The position numbers were made by a program, and so were the translations under genes. This document shows positions 30,118 to 38,647 of a stretch of 64,000 nucleotides of DNA, in pieces (position 1 is the stretch's first letter; the number at the start of each line of letters is the position of its first letter). The notes beneath the pieces are model-generated. The model searched no databases. It saw only the letters and a program-made list of their open reading frames with translations, and was not told the DNA's origin. This DNA is from Allomuricauda sp. (GTDB taxonomy: Bacteria; Bacteroidota; Bacteroidia; Flavobacteriales; Flavobacteriaceae), in contig NZ_JACESV010000002.1 in the NCBI RefSeq assembly GCF_013911645.1, positions 496,001 to 560,000 of the forward strand. Reading direction: 5' to 3'.

Positions 30118-30813
30118 CTATACCATGCTTTTCATTGGCTTGTTCTGGCTTTCGGTCACAATTTGGCCATCGAAAAGGTTAATGACCCTGTGCGCGTAAT
30201 GCGAATCGCGATCGGAGTGCGTTACCATAACAATGGTGGTGCCCTCTTGGTTCAGTTCCGTTAACAGGTTCATTACCTCGATACCGTTTTTGGAATCCAG
30301 ATTACCCGTAGGCTCATCCGCCAAGATCAGTTTTGGGTTGGTAACCACGGCACGGGCAATGGCCACTCTTTGCTGTTGCCCCCCGGAAAGCTGCTGCGGA
30401 AAGTGTTTTTCCCTGTGCGCAATCTTCATCCGTTCCAATACCTTTAGCACTTTTTCCTTGCGTTCTGCCTTGTTCATTTTAAGATAGATCAAGGGAAGTT
30501 CCACATTTTCAAACACTGTGAGTTCGTCGATCAGGTTGAAACTTTGGAACACAAAACCAAGGTTCCCTTTTCTAAGCTGGGTGCGTTGGCTTTCCTTTAG
30601 TCCGCCCACTTCGTGCCCTGCAAAATTGTAGCTACCCTCGGTTGGGTTGTCCAGCATCCCGATGATGTTCAGCAAAGTGGATTTTCCGCATCCGGACGGA
30701 CCCATGATCGCCACAAACTCACCTTCTTCCACTTTTAGGTTTACTCCGTTCAAGGCCAAGGTCTCTACCTCCTCCGTTCGGAAACTTTTTTTAAGGTCTG
30801 TTATCTTTATCAT
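30118..30813 (-). CDS. ABC transporter ATP-binding protein (LolD/MacB type)
   Basis: The 231-residue ATPase has Walker [10 protein letters not shown], signature [15 protein letters not shown], Walker [17 protein letters not shown] and the H-loop in VTHSDRD. All motifs are canonical, in contrast to the second ATPase of the cluster. It likely powers the four FtsX-type permeases that follow and lies downstream of the membrane-fusion gene. Confidence 0.93.
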   Translation of the reverse strand: MIKITDLKKSFRTEEVETLALNGVNLKVEEGEFVAIMGPSGCGKSTLLNIIGMLDNPTEGSYNFAGHEVGGLKESQRTQLRKGNLGFVFQSFNLIDELTVFENVELPLIYLKMNKAERKEKVLKVLERMKIAHREKHFPQQLSGGQQQRVAIARAVVTNPKLILADEPTGNLDSKNGIEVMNLLTELNQEGTTIVMVTHSDRDSHYAHRVINLFDGQIVTESQNKPMKSMV

Positions 30814-30848
30814 TTTTTGATGGTTGTTTTTTGTTTTATTATAAAGAC

Positions 30849-30862
30849 TGTTCGTTTTTGAT
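30849..30862 (+). promoter_or_regulatory. Shared 14-bp motif before the ATPase gene
   Basis: TGTTCGTTTTTGAT occurs here and, in the other orientation, at 33,550-33,563 between the TolC-like gene and the regulator gene. Two exact copies in the two control regions of one cluster suggest a common activator site. Confidence 0.35.
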
Positions 30863-30882
30863 GATTGTTACATTTCCACGGA

Positions 30883-32133
30883 TTACTTTAACACAATCCG
30901 TTCTGCATCACCAAAACTGTCGTAGTTGCTGGTAATGACCTGTTCCCCTGGTTGAAGCCCTTCTAGGACCTCGTAGTATCTGGAATTTTGTTTTCCCAAT
31001 CGCACATTTCGCTTGATGGCTTCGTTTCCATCGGGGTTTATCACAAATACCCATTGTCCGCCAGTGCTCTGGAAGAACCCTCCTTTTGGCAACAATAAAG
31101 CATCATTGGATTCGCCCAACTGCAACCGTATGTTATAGCTCTGTCCGGCACGTATGGTTTCCGGTCTGTCATCCACAAAAACCAAATCCACACGGAACCT
31201 ACCGTTCCTAACCTCTGGATACACCTTGCGCAAACGAAGTTTGTACTCGTTGCCGTTACGTTCCAAGGTTGCGGAAAGGTCTCTTTTTACACGATCAATA
31301 TAATGCTCGTCAATATCTGCTTCAATCTTAAAATCGGTAAGCACATTAATTTGTCCTATACGTTGTCCCTGTGAAATATTCTGGCCAATTTCTGCGTCCA
31401 AAAATCCCAATTGTCCGTCCGCAGGGGCCCGCACATTAAGGTGATCCAAACGTTCGTAAACCATGGAAAGCGTTTTTTGCATGCGCTCTAGGTCGGTGTC
31501 CAGTCCTTTTAGGGAGGTCTCCCGAAGTTCATCATCTTGTTCCGTTTGTAATTTTACAATCTCCAACTGCTTTTCGGCCAATTGATAATCTTCTTTGGAT
31601 TTTAGAAATACTTCCTTGGAAACCAATTCCTCCTCGTACAATTCCTTGTTTTGCTCGTATGCACGTTTCAATCTTTGAACATCGTATTGTGCGGTGGCCA
31701 AAGATTTTCTGCCTTCGACCTGCCTGGAATCGAAGGTGAGTTTGGTGGAGCGCAGGTCGTTTTGCTTTAATGCCAAGTTGCTTTCGCTGGCCAAAATCTG
31801 CTCGTACAGGGCCATGTTTTCCAGTTTTAGGATAATGTCCCCTTTTTTTACCATGGACCCTTCCTCAATCAACTTTTCGGAAACACGTCCTCCTTCGTAG
31901 GCATCCATATAAATTGTGGCAATAGGGGCAACATTACCATTTATGGTAATATAATCATCGAACTTACCATTGGTTACGGTGGCAATGGACAGACGTTCCT
32001 TTTCTGTTCTAAAGGTGGACATGGAACTGGCAAAAATCAATTTATAGCCAACAAACAAGAGCAATATCCCCAATGCGATATAGCCGTAGTGTTTTAGTTT
32101 AAGTCCTTTCTTTTTTTCTAATTGTATATCCAT
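30883..32133 (-). CDS. HlyD/AcrA-like membrane-fusion protein
   Basis: The 416-residue periplasmic adaptor has one N-terminal membrane helix (YGYIALGILLLFVGYKLIF), a split lipoyl/barrel-sandwich domain (GRVSEKLIEEGSMVKKGDII and RAPADGQLGFLDAEIGQNIS), a long coiled-coil hairpin between them (about residues 115-225) and a beta-barrel C-terminal part. It bridges inner-membrane permeases and the TolC-like channel encoded 8 bases upstream. Confidence 0.92.
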   Translation of the reverse strand: MDIQLEKKKGLKLKHYGYIALGILLLFVGYKLIFASSMSTFRTEKERLSIATVTNGKFDDYITINGNVAPIATIYMDAYEGGRVSEKLIEEGSMVKKGDIILKLENMALYEQILASESNLALKQNDLRSTKLTFDSRQVEGRKSLATAQYDVQRLKRAYEQNKELYEEELVSKEVFLKSKEDYQLAEKQLEIVKLQTEQDDELRETSLKGLDTDLERMQKTLSMVYERLDHLNVRAPADGQLGFLDAEIGQNISQGQRIGQINVLTDFKIEADIDEHYIDRVKRDLSATLERNGNEYKLRLRKVYPEVRNGRFRVDLVFVDDRPETIRAGQSYNIRLQLGESNDALLLPKGGFFQSTGGQWVFVINPDGNEAIKRNVRLGKQNSRYYEVLEGLQPGEQVITSNYDSFGDAERIVLK

Positions 32134-32141
32134 GGTTGTTT

Positions 32142-33476
32142 TTAGTTGATATTAAAAATGGGCAGCCCGCTATAAAAATCTATGGTGCTTTGGTTGACTT
32201 TTAATCTTAGACCTGCCTGCAAATTCTCGTTCTGTGCAACACCGTACAGGTTCTTTGCCTGAAAAAGCTCCAATGCATTGATCAGTCCTTTCTCATATCT
32301 TTTTTGGGCTATGGTGAAGGCCAGTTGCTGGGCTTCTACCTTTTTGGTGCTTTGTTCATATTCTGCAATTAGTGCCCGATTATCCTGAACCAATTGCTGC
32401 AATAGCTTAAAGAGTTCCTGCTCCTGGATCTCCAAGTTGTTCTTGGCCTGCATATAGGCAATTTTTTGCTGTTTTACTTGAGAGTGGTTCGCCCATCCGT
32501 TGCTTATGGGGATGTTCAATTGTGCGCCCACAAATTTTGAAGAGTTGTCGTTGAACTGTGTTTTAAACGGGATAACATTGCCGTTTTCATCCACATTGGT
32601 CTCAAAATAGCTGGTCCCATACCCTGCAACAAGCGATAAAGAGGGAAATAGGGTTCCCCTTGTAGCCTGTAACTGCTTTTTGGCCGCTGTTACCCTATAC
32701 TCTTGCGATTTTACCAAAGGCACAAATCCTCTTGCAGATTGGTACAGGGAGTCCAAAGCAACAGTTTCGTTCACCGAGGCTTGTTCCAGGTTTTCCTGTA
32801 GTTTTATATCCGAAGCTTCGGTTAAATTCATTTCCTGTATCAATATCAATTTGGCATTGGTAAGCAGGTTTCTGTTCTGGGTCAATAAAAGTTTGTCGCC
32901 CAAAAGATTGGATTCCGCTTCATAAAGATCGGCACCCGCCATTAACCCAAGTTCCACCTGTTTTTCAACCAAATCGTAGTTTCCTTGGGAAATTTCCAGT
33001 TGCTCCAAGGAGTTGGCCACTAAACCTTCGTAAAATTTGATGTCGTAGAAAGCACTCATTACCCTAAAGGCCAATAAGAACTTTTCTTGCAGAATATCTT
33101 CTTGGGTTGCCTTATAAATAAATTTGGAGGCTCTTATGGTATTCAATTTTTGAAAACCACGGAACAGGTCCAAATTGGCATTGAGCGAATAATTGTTACT
33201 GAAGAAATCCGTGTTCACATAATCGTTGGTTTGTGGGTCGGCGGACCTACCATATCTAATGGTATAATTGGTGGAACCACTTACAGTCGGCAATAGATCC
33301 CTGATGGACTGTCTATAAGATTCCCTGCTGGATTCGTTGCCAAAAGACGTATTCTTAACCTGAAGATTGTGTTCAATGGCATAATCCACACACTCCTCCA
33401 GCGTCCAAACTTCCTGCGAAAACCCGATCAAGGATGCAAATAATAATAAAGTTGTAATGTATGTTTTTAGGCTCAT
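32142..33476 (-). CDS. TolC-family outer-membrane efflux protein
   Basis: The 444-residue protein has a signal peptide (TYITTLLLFASLIGFSQ) and two TolC repeats with long helices; WTLEECVDYAIEHNLQVKN is the typical first motif of outer-membrane factors. It should form the trimeric exit duct for the MacB-like transporters. ATG at 33,476 is preferred to a TTG at 33,494. It is the first gene of the cluster and diverges from the response regulator. Confidence 0.92.
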   Translation of the reverse strand: MSLKTYITTLLLFASLIGFSQEVWTLEECVDYAIEHNLQVKNTSFGNESSRESYRQSIRDLLPTVSGSTNYTIRYGRSADPQTNDYVNTDFFSNNYSLNANLDLFRGFQKLNTIRASKFIYKATQEDILQEKFLLAFRVMSAFYDIKFYEGLVANSLEQLEISQGNYDLVEKQVELGLMAGADLYEAESNLLGDKLLLTQNRNLLTNAKLILIQEMNLTEASDIKLQENLEQASVNETVALDSLYQSARGFVPLVKSQEYRVTAAKKQLQATRGTLFPSLSLVAGYGTSYFETNVDENGNVIPFKTQFNDNSSKFVGAQLNIPISNGWANHSQVKQQKIAYMQAKNNLEIQEQELFKLLQQLVQDNRALIAEYEQSTKKVEAQQLAFTIAQKRYEKGLINALELFQAKNLYGVAQNENLQAGLRLKVNQSTIDFYSGLPIFNIN

Positions 33477-33549
33477 AGTTTTATCCTGTGCCAAATTACT
33501 GTCTATTCTTGTGCCAAAATAAATTTAATCTGATTATCAGGTATTTACA

Positions 33550-33563
33550 ATCAAAAACGAACA
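33550..33563 (-). promoter_or_regulatory. Shared 14-bp motif in the divergent TolC / regulator control region
   Basis: ATCAAAAACGAACA is the reverse complement of the motif at 30,849-30,862. It lies about 75 bases upstream of the TolC-like start and about 120 bases upstream of the regulator start, a suitable place for an activator site. Confidence 0.35.
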
Positions 33564-33680
33564 ATTATCAATAAGTAAGTGTAAAAATTTTGTACAAAAA
33601 ATGTCCAAATATTTTACAGTTATATAAAACATATCAAAGCAATTAGTAGCTTTAGCTTTCAATATGAACCTAAAAGCCCT

Positions 33681-35045
33681 ATGGTTGATGCCAAAATTTT
33701 AGTGGTTGACGACAACAAGAGCGTGTTGAGTGCTTTGGAAATTCTTTTGCAGTTTGAGTACAAAAGCGTCCAAACCATTTTTAATCCCAACCAGATTTCC
33801 TCTTTTCCTAACTTACATGATATTGACATTGTGCTCTTGGACATGAACTTTTCCGCTGGGGTAAACACGGGCAACGAAGGATTATATTGGCTCAACGAGA
33901 TTAAAAAGAGATCGCCCAATACCTCGGTGATCATGATGACGGCATACGGTGCCGTGGATTTAGCGGTCAAGGCCCTCAAGCAAGGGGCATCCGACTTTGT
34001 GCTGAAGCCTTGGAACAACGAACGGTTGATGACCACGGTGAAATCGGCCTACGAGCTGAGAAAATCAAAACAAGAAATACACAACCTCAAGAAAAAAGAG
34101 AACAACCTAAAGCAGGTCATCAACGAAGGACGAAATTATATCATTGGCCAGTCCAAGGCATTGACTTCTGTTCTGAACCTCGTGGCCAAAGTGGCCAAAA
34201 CCGATGTTAACGTCCTCATCACAGGAGAAAATGGTACCGGAAAAGAATTGATTGCCCGGGAGCTGCATCGATTATCAACTCGAAAAAATGAGGTTTTTAT
34301 AGGGGTAGACATGGGTTCCATCGCCGAAAACTTGTTTGAAAGCGAGCTTTTTGGACACGCCAAAGGGGCCTTTACCGATGCCAAAGAAGATAGGGCCGGG
34401 AAGTTTGAGGCCGCACATCAAGGCAGCCTGTTTTTGGATGAAATCGGGAATCTTTCGCTTCAAATGCAGGCCAAATTATTGTCTTCCATCCAAAACAAAT
34501 CCGTAGTTCGGGTGGGTTCCAATAAATCCATTGATGTAGATATTCGGTTAATATGTGCCACCAATTGCAATTTGGAGCAAATGGTCGCGGATGGATTGTT
34601 TCGGGAAGATCTCCTGTACCGCATCAACACCATCCATATTGAAGTGCCTCCGCTAAGGGAACGGGATGAAGACATTCTGGTGCTGGCGGATTTTTTCCTC
34701 AAAAAATTTGCCCATAAATATGATAAGAGCGGCTTGCGAATCAATCAGTTGGCACAGGAAAAACTGATGGAATACCCGTGGCCGGGCAATATTAGGGAGT
34801 TGCAGCATACCATGGAACGGGCCGTTATCCTTTCTGATGGCAATGTTTTAAAACCCTCCGATTTTCTGTTGCATGCCAAACCCATGCAGTCTTTTGACAG
34901 CGAACCCATGACCCTCAACGAAATGGAGCAACAAATGATACTTAGGGCTTTGGAACAAAATGAGGGCAATTACAGTGCCGCGGCCGAACAATTGGGCATT
35001 TCCAGACAAACGCTTTATAACAAGTTGAAGAAAAAGAACGACTGA
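33681..35045 (+). CDS. Sigma-54-dependent response regulator (NtrC family)
   Basis: The 454-residue regulator has a receiver domain with phospho-acceptor Asp54 (VLLDMNF), an AAA+ sigma-54 activator domain with Walker A GENGTGKE and the sigma-54 contact loop GAFTDA (consensus GAFTGA), Walker B SLFLDEIG, and a C-terminal Fis-type helix-turn-helix (NYSAAAEQLGISRQTLYNKL). With its kinase it likely controls the divergent export cluster. The stop overlaps the kinase start by one base (TGATG). Confidence 0.93.
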   Translation: MVDAKILVVDDNKSVLSALEILLQFEYKSVQTIFNPNQISSFPNLHDIDIVLLDMNFSAGVNTGNEGLYWLNEIKKRSPNTSVIMMTAYGAVDLAVKALKQGASDFVLKPWNNERLMTTVKSAYELRKSKQEIHNLKKKENNLKQVINEGRNYIIGQSKALTSVLNLVAKVAKTDVNVLITGENGTGKELIARELHRLSTRKNEVFIGVDMGSIAENLFESELFGHAKGAFTDAKEDRAGKFEAAHQGSLFLDEIGNLSLQMQAKLLSSIQNKSVVRVGSNKSIDVDIRLICATNCNLEQMVADGLFREDLLYRINTIHIEVPPLRERDEDILVLADFFLKKFAHKYDKSGLRINQLAQEKLMEYPWPGNIRELQHTMERAVILSDGNVLKPSDFLLHAKPMQSFDSEPMTLNEMEQQMILRALEQNEGNYSAAAEQLGISRQTLYNKLKKKND

Positions 35046-36397
35046 TGGCAAGCAGAAACTTTTATATTCAGCTTATTGTCCGGGTAGTTCTCCTCACCCT
35101 AACAGCCATTGTAATGGTCTTTTCACTGGCCTATAAATGGTATTTTACATCGGGGTTTTGTGCCATTTTAATGGTGGTCCAAGTATTTTCTCTGATTACT
35201 TTTATAAATCGGACCAATAGAAAAATCTCATACTTTTTTGATGCCATTAAAAATGAGGATTTTACCCTACGCTTTCCAGAAGGTGTTACGATTGAATCTT
35301 TTAAAGAACTGAACAAGAGCCTAAACCGTGTAAATGGCCTTATCCAAGAAGTCCACATGCAACTCCAGATACGGGAGCAGTACTATCAAGAAATTTTGAA
35401 ACAGGCCAGTATCGGCATCATGACCTACAATGAGAAGGGGCATATTCTTTTCGCCAATCCCACTTTAGAGCAGTTGTTGGATTATACTCCCTTGAACCAC
35501 ATCAAACAGTTAAAGCAAGTGGATGAAAATCTGTACGAAATCTTTAAAGACTTTCGGCCTTTTCAACGCAAGTTGTTCCAATTGTCCAATGAGCGCGAAC
35601 AAACACAATTGGCCCTAAAGTCCACCCCTTTAAGGTTGGACGGCCAATCTTTACTGCTAGTGGTGGTCCAAGACATCCATAAGGAACTGGACGAAAAAGA
35701 AACCGAGTCTTGGGTACGCCTCATCCGTGTGCTTACGCATGAAATTATGAATACCATTACCCCCATTGCTTCCATATCGGATTCCATTATTAAATACTAC
35801 CGAAAAGGAGGCAAAATCACCCCAATGGAAGAGCTGGAGGAAAGCCAGATAAAAAATACGTTGAAAGGATTGGAAGTCATCAAAGAACAGGGTGGAGATC
35901 TAATGGATTTTGTGCAATCTTACCGAAGCCTATTGCACGTACCGGACCCGAACAAAACCCTTGTGAAAGGAAAGGACTTGCTGGAAAAGATAGATGTGCT
36001 CATGTCCGCCCGGCTGCTTGAAGGAGAAAGCGAGTTCAATATACTTTGCCACCCAGAGGATCTGGAGTTTTATATTGATGAAAAGCAAATTTCCCAAGTG
36101 TTGATCAATTTGGCGAAAAACGGACTGCAATCTGTTGAGTCCACCAGCGGTGGAAAAGTGCAAATGGTTGCTGGAGTCGATGAAAACGGCTCAAAATATA
36201 TTGATATTAAGGACAACGGTCCTGGGATACCCCCCGAGGTAATGGACGAAATATTTGTTCCTTTTTTTACCACCAAAAGCGAAGGCACGGGTATTGGACT
36301 AAGTCTTTCCAAAAGGGTGATGCAACTTCACGGAGGAGGTATTCAGGTACGTTCTGTTCCTAATGTTGAAACCGTTTTCCGACTTACCTTTGCTTAA
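35045..36397 (+). CDS. Sensor histidine kinase
   Basis: The 450-residue kinase has two N-terminal membrane helices (about residues 8-28 and 33-55), a PAS-like middle part (QILKQASIGIMTYNEKGHILFANPTLEQL), an H-box with His in VLTHEIMNTITPI, and a HATPase domain with the N-box LINLAKNGLQSVE, DNGPGIPPEVMDEIF and GTGIGLSLS. The N-box has Lys where Asn-Ala is usual. Its short loop between helices suggests sensing in or near the membrane. It is translationally coupled to the upstream regulator. Confidence 0.92.
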   Translation: MASRNFYIQLIVRVVLLTLTAIVMVFSLAYKWYFTSGFCAILMVVQVFSLITFINRTNRKISYFFDAIKNEDFTLRFPEGVTIESFKELNKSLNRVNGLIQEVHMQLQIREQYYQEILKQASIGIMTYNEKGHILFANPTLEQLLDYTPLNHIKQLKQVDENLYEIFKDFRPFQRKLFQLSNEREQTQLALKSTPLRLDGQSLLLVVVQDIHKELDEKETESWVRLIRVLTHEIMNTITPIASISDSIIKYYRKGGKITPMEELEESQIKNTLKGLEVIKEQGGDLMDFVQSYRSLLHVPDPNKTLVKGKDLLEKIDVLMSARLLEGESEFNILCHPEDLEFYIDEKQISQVLINLAKNGLQSVESTSGGKVQMVAGVDENGSKYIDIKDNGPGIPPEVMDEIFVPFFTTKSEGTGIGLSLSKRVMQLHGGGIQVRSVPNVETVFRLTFA

Positions 36398-36404
36398 TCA
36401 AACT

Positions 36405-36848
36405 ATGAAAAAAGCACTTTTAGACTTCTGCTGGAGCCATTTGGACGAGCGAACCGCCCGTCTCAAAAAACAGGGCGATGAACTCCAAGAATCTTTGGGT
36501 TCCGAAACCAAAAGTTCTGCTGGGGACAAGCACGAAACAGGAAGGGCCATGATGCAGTTGGAACAGGAAAAACTAGGTCAGCAATTGTTGGAACTCGATG
36601 CAACCCGAAGCATCTTGAATAAAATCAATATTGATACACCCCCAGATAAAATACGTTTGGGTTCTCTGGTAAAAACGAGTGTGGCCGATTATTTTATAGC
36701 CATCTCCGCAGGTGCTTTTAAGTATACTGATGGTGTTGTTTACTGTATTTCGGCCAATGCTCCCATAGCCAGATTGTTGCTAGGAAAGGAAAAGGGTGAA
36801 AACTTTGTTTTTAATGGGAATGCCCAATCCATTTTGGGGGTTATTTGA
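36405..36848 (+). CDS. GreA/GreB-like coiled-coil protein
   Basis: The 147-residue protein has an N-terminal charged helical segment with DKHETGRAMMQLEQEKLGQQL, as in the Bacteroidota GreA/GreB-related family, and a C-terminal FKBP-like part (about residues 80-145). Family members bind RNA polymerase or resemble transcript-cleavage factors, but this one lacks a clear full GreA N-terminal domain. The start at 36,405 is chosen because the in-frame upstream codons lie inside the kinase gene. Confidence 0.7.
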   Translation: MKKALLDFCWSHLDERTARLKKQGDELQESLGSETKSSAGDKHETGRAMMQLEQEKLGQQLLELDATRSILNKINIDTPPDKIRLGSLVKTSVADYFIAISAGAFKYTDGVVYCISANAPIARLLLGKEKGENFVFNGNAQSILGVI

Positions 36849-36861
36849 AGCTTGGAAAACC

Positions 36862-37497
36862 CTAAGAATCCTTTTCCACCAGTTTCATGCTAGGCTTTTC
36901 ACGATGGAATACAATAAGAAGAAAAAGTATTCCGATAATGACCAAGAACACTATTTCCAAACGTGACAATAATTGGTTCATGCCAAGAGACCTCTGGGAT
37001 CGTTGGGTCAATTGTCTTCCTTCTGAAAGTTGGACCTCGGAAAGTTCATCAAGGTCATTGTTAATTCTGGTCAGCTTTGATGAGATATCACGCTTCATTT
37101 CTGCGCTTCCGGATGCATTCTTGACCGATAGGTTTTTCTCCATCTCTTGAAGCTCGGAATAGCTGCTCCTCAAATCCGATAAATACCTCGATTCCTTGAC
37201 CGTTAATTCTGTTTCTGCAAAATCTGAAAGTATTTTTTCAATATCGGAAGATTCCGCAAGCGTGTTCGTGTTTAACTCATTTTTGGCCAAGGCCAGTTCT
37301 TTCTTATGAAATAGGTTATTGAGCCTATAAATGTATTCCTGAACCACCAAACGATCTTCAAAAACTGAGTTTACACTTTGTTCTACGGTAGAAAAATTAC
37401 GTTGGTTCAATCGGTTGGAAGCAAGCACCAGTAAAAATGCCGCAGCAAGTATGAAACCTGCATTTATTCGCTGTTTTATGGACATTTTTTTTGGCAT
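36862..37497 (-). CDS. Membrane protein with a four-helix-bundle sensor domain
   Basis: The 211-residue protein has a membrane helix at about residues 12-28 (GFILAAAFLLVLA), an extracytoplasmic helical region rich in charged heptads, and a second helix near the C-terminus (IVFLVIIGILFLLIVF) with a short cytoplasmic tail. This is the shape of a 4HB-MCP sensor without an output domain. It could signal by contact with a kinase; its partner is not evident. Confidence 0.65.
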   Translation of the reverse strand: MPKKMSIKQRINAGFILAAAFLLVLASNRLNQRNFSTVEQSVNSVFEDRLVVQEYIYRLNNLFHKKELALAKNELNTNTLAESSDIEKILSDFAETELTVKESRYLSDLRSSYSELQEMEKNLSVKNASGSAEMKRDISSKLTRINNDLDELSEVQLSEGRQLTQRSQRSLGMNQLLSRLEIVFLVIIGILFLLIVFHREKPSMKLVEKDS

Positions 37498-37530
37498 TCT
37501 TTGTTTTTTTGTTTCTATCGAATCGAACTT

Positions 37531-37551
37531 GGATTTATTTTGAATAAATCC
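37531..37551. repeat. Perfect hairpin in the 37.5-kb intergenic gap
   Basis: GGATTTATT (37,531-37,539) pairs with AATAAATCC (37,543-37,551). A second imperfect pair follows (CGCCCAGCC near 37,551 and GGGCTGAGCGG near 37,600). No T-run follows in either direction, so it is not a standard terminator. Confidence 0.4.
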
Positions 37552-37622
37552 GCCCAGCCATTAGCTAACCATCTAATTGAGCAAACCTAAATGCTTTGGG
37601 CTGAGCGGAAATCATCAATCAA

Positions 37623-37982
37623 CTACAGTGCACTTAATTCTCCCGACTCAAGTGCATTTTTCAAATCAGCCTTAACCACAGGGTGGCTGTTAAAGAATCT
37701 TTTACCGTCGGTCTTTTTTATTCTCACCTCCACGGTGCCATTCTTTTTTTCCTTTATGGCGGTTACCACCACTTTGTTTCCCTCAACTCTTTTATAATTG
37801 GCAATGCCTCCTTTTTTAATAATGAAGTTGGCACGGGGGAAATCAATGTGCTTGTACTGGGGTGCATCGGGACGGCCAATTTCCAATATATCGCCAACTT
37901 TTACTTCTTGGGGATTTACATTTTGTGCGTTGATATTTGTGGTTGCTACCACGAACAGAATTGCTAAAACTATTATTCTCAT
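37623..37982 (-). CDS. Secreted protein of unknown function
   Basis: I do not recognise this 119-residue protein. It has a clear signal peptide (MRIIVLAILFVVATTNINAQ) and a small beta-rich, lysine-rich mature part (YKHIDFPRANFIIKKGG, VVVTAIKEKKNGTVEVRIKK). It lies between the sensor-like membrane protein and the GreA/Rnk-like gene on the same strand and may be read through from the sigma-54 promoter at 38.5 kb. Confidence 0.7.
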   Translation of the reverse strand: MRIIVLAILFVVATTNINAQNVNPQEVKVGDILEIGRPDAPQYKHIDFPRANFIIKKGGIANYKRVEGNKVVVTAIKEKKNGTVEVRIKKTDGKRFFNSHPVVKADLKNALESGELSAL

Positions 37983-38027
37983 AACTATATATATTTAAGG
38001 TTTACAAATTATTTTCGCATTGTATTT

Positions 38028-38444
38028 TTAAAAATCAAAACTGGACGATAATTGGTGTGATTGCTCCACGTCCACTATCCTAAAGGATCTCGAATCCGAA
38101 GGAGTGCCGATTTGAACAGTATCATCAACTGCAAGCCCGACCAAACTTGCTCCCATGGCGCTCACAACGGATATCATATTGTTTTTAAGATTACCCCGTG
38201 TCGATGGAACCAATTGAAACATTTGACGTGCCCCATTTACAAATTCGACGGTAACTTTTGAGTTTAACCGAACCACATCATCTGGAATATCCAACTCATC
38301 CTCCACCAAAGCCTTGTCAATTCTGTCGCTCAACTGTTCCAAGGCATCTTTGTGGGCATAGTCCTCATAATACCTATGAAAGTTCAGTATTCGTTTAAGC
38401 GTTACATAATCCTTTTTCTCCATGATTAGGCTTCCGTATTTCAT
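38028..38444 (-). CDS. GreA/Rnk-like regulator
   Basis: The 138-residue protein has an N-terminal helical part and a C-terminal FKBP-like GreA/GreB fold (VRLNSKVTVEFVNGARQMFQLVP, MGASLVGLAVDDTVQI), the layout of Rnk, which binds RNA polymerase without transcript cleavage. A sigma-54 promoter lies 60-75 bases upstream and the second sigma-54 regulator/kinase pair is adjacent, so it is probably their target and may respond to stress. Confidence 0.75.
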   Translation of the reverse strand: MKYGSLIMEKKDYVTLKRILNFHRYYEDYAHKDALEQLSDRIDKALVEDELDIPDDVVRLNSKVTVEFVNGARQMFQLVPSTRGNLKNNMISVVSAMGASLVGLAVDDTVQIGTPSDSRSFRIVDVEQSHQLSSSFDF

Positions 38445-38502
38445 TTCCAGTTCTTAACGGACGGGGCACCTCAACAGCATCCCAGCATTTTGCCCATATA
38501 AG

Positions 38503-38518
38503 CGCAAACCTTGTGCCA
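38503..38518 (-). promoter_or_regulatory. Sigma-54 (-24/-12) promoter
   Basis: Read on the minus strand the site is TGGCAC, 5 bp (AAGGT), TTGCG: a full match to the sigma-54 consensus TGGCAC-N5-TTGC with correct spacing. Transcription would start near 38,492 and run into the GreA/Rnk-like gene at 38,444. A sigma-54-dependent regulator gene lies just beside it. Confidence 0.75.
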
Positions 38519-38647
38519 TTTACAGTAATACGGGCATATCATAAATCATAAATATATGATTATAAGATGCTTAACTTTTATTTGATTCTATGAAAGAAAA
38601 ACAACGGTGGGTATTTTTTACCCGATCGGGGTAAAATGCCCCGGTAG

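Noticed and set aside
33488..33518. Two TTTGGCAC words upstream of the TolC-like gene as sigma-54 promoters
   Set aside because: Both lack TTGC at the correct distance (AAGAATAGAC and AGGATAAAAC follow), so the -12 element is missing.
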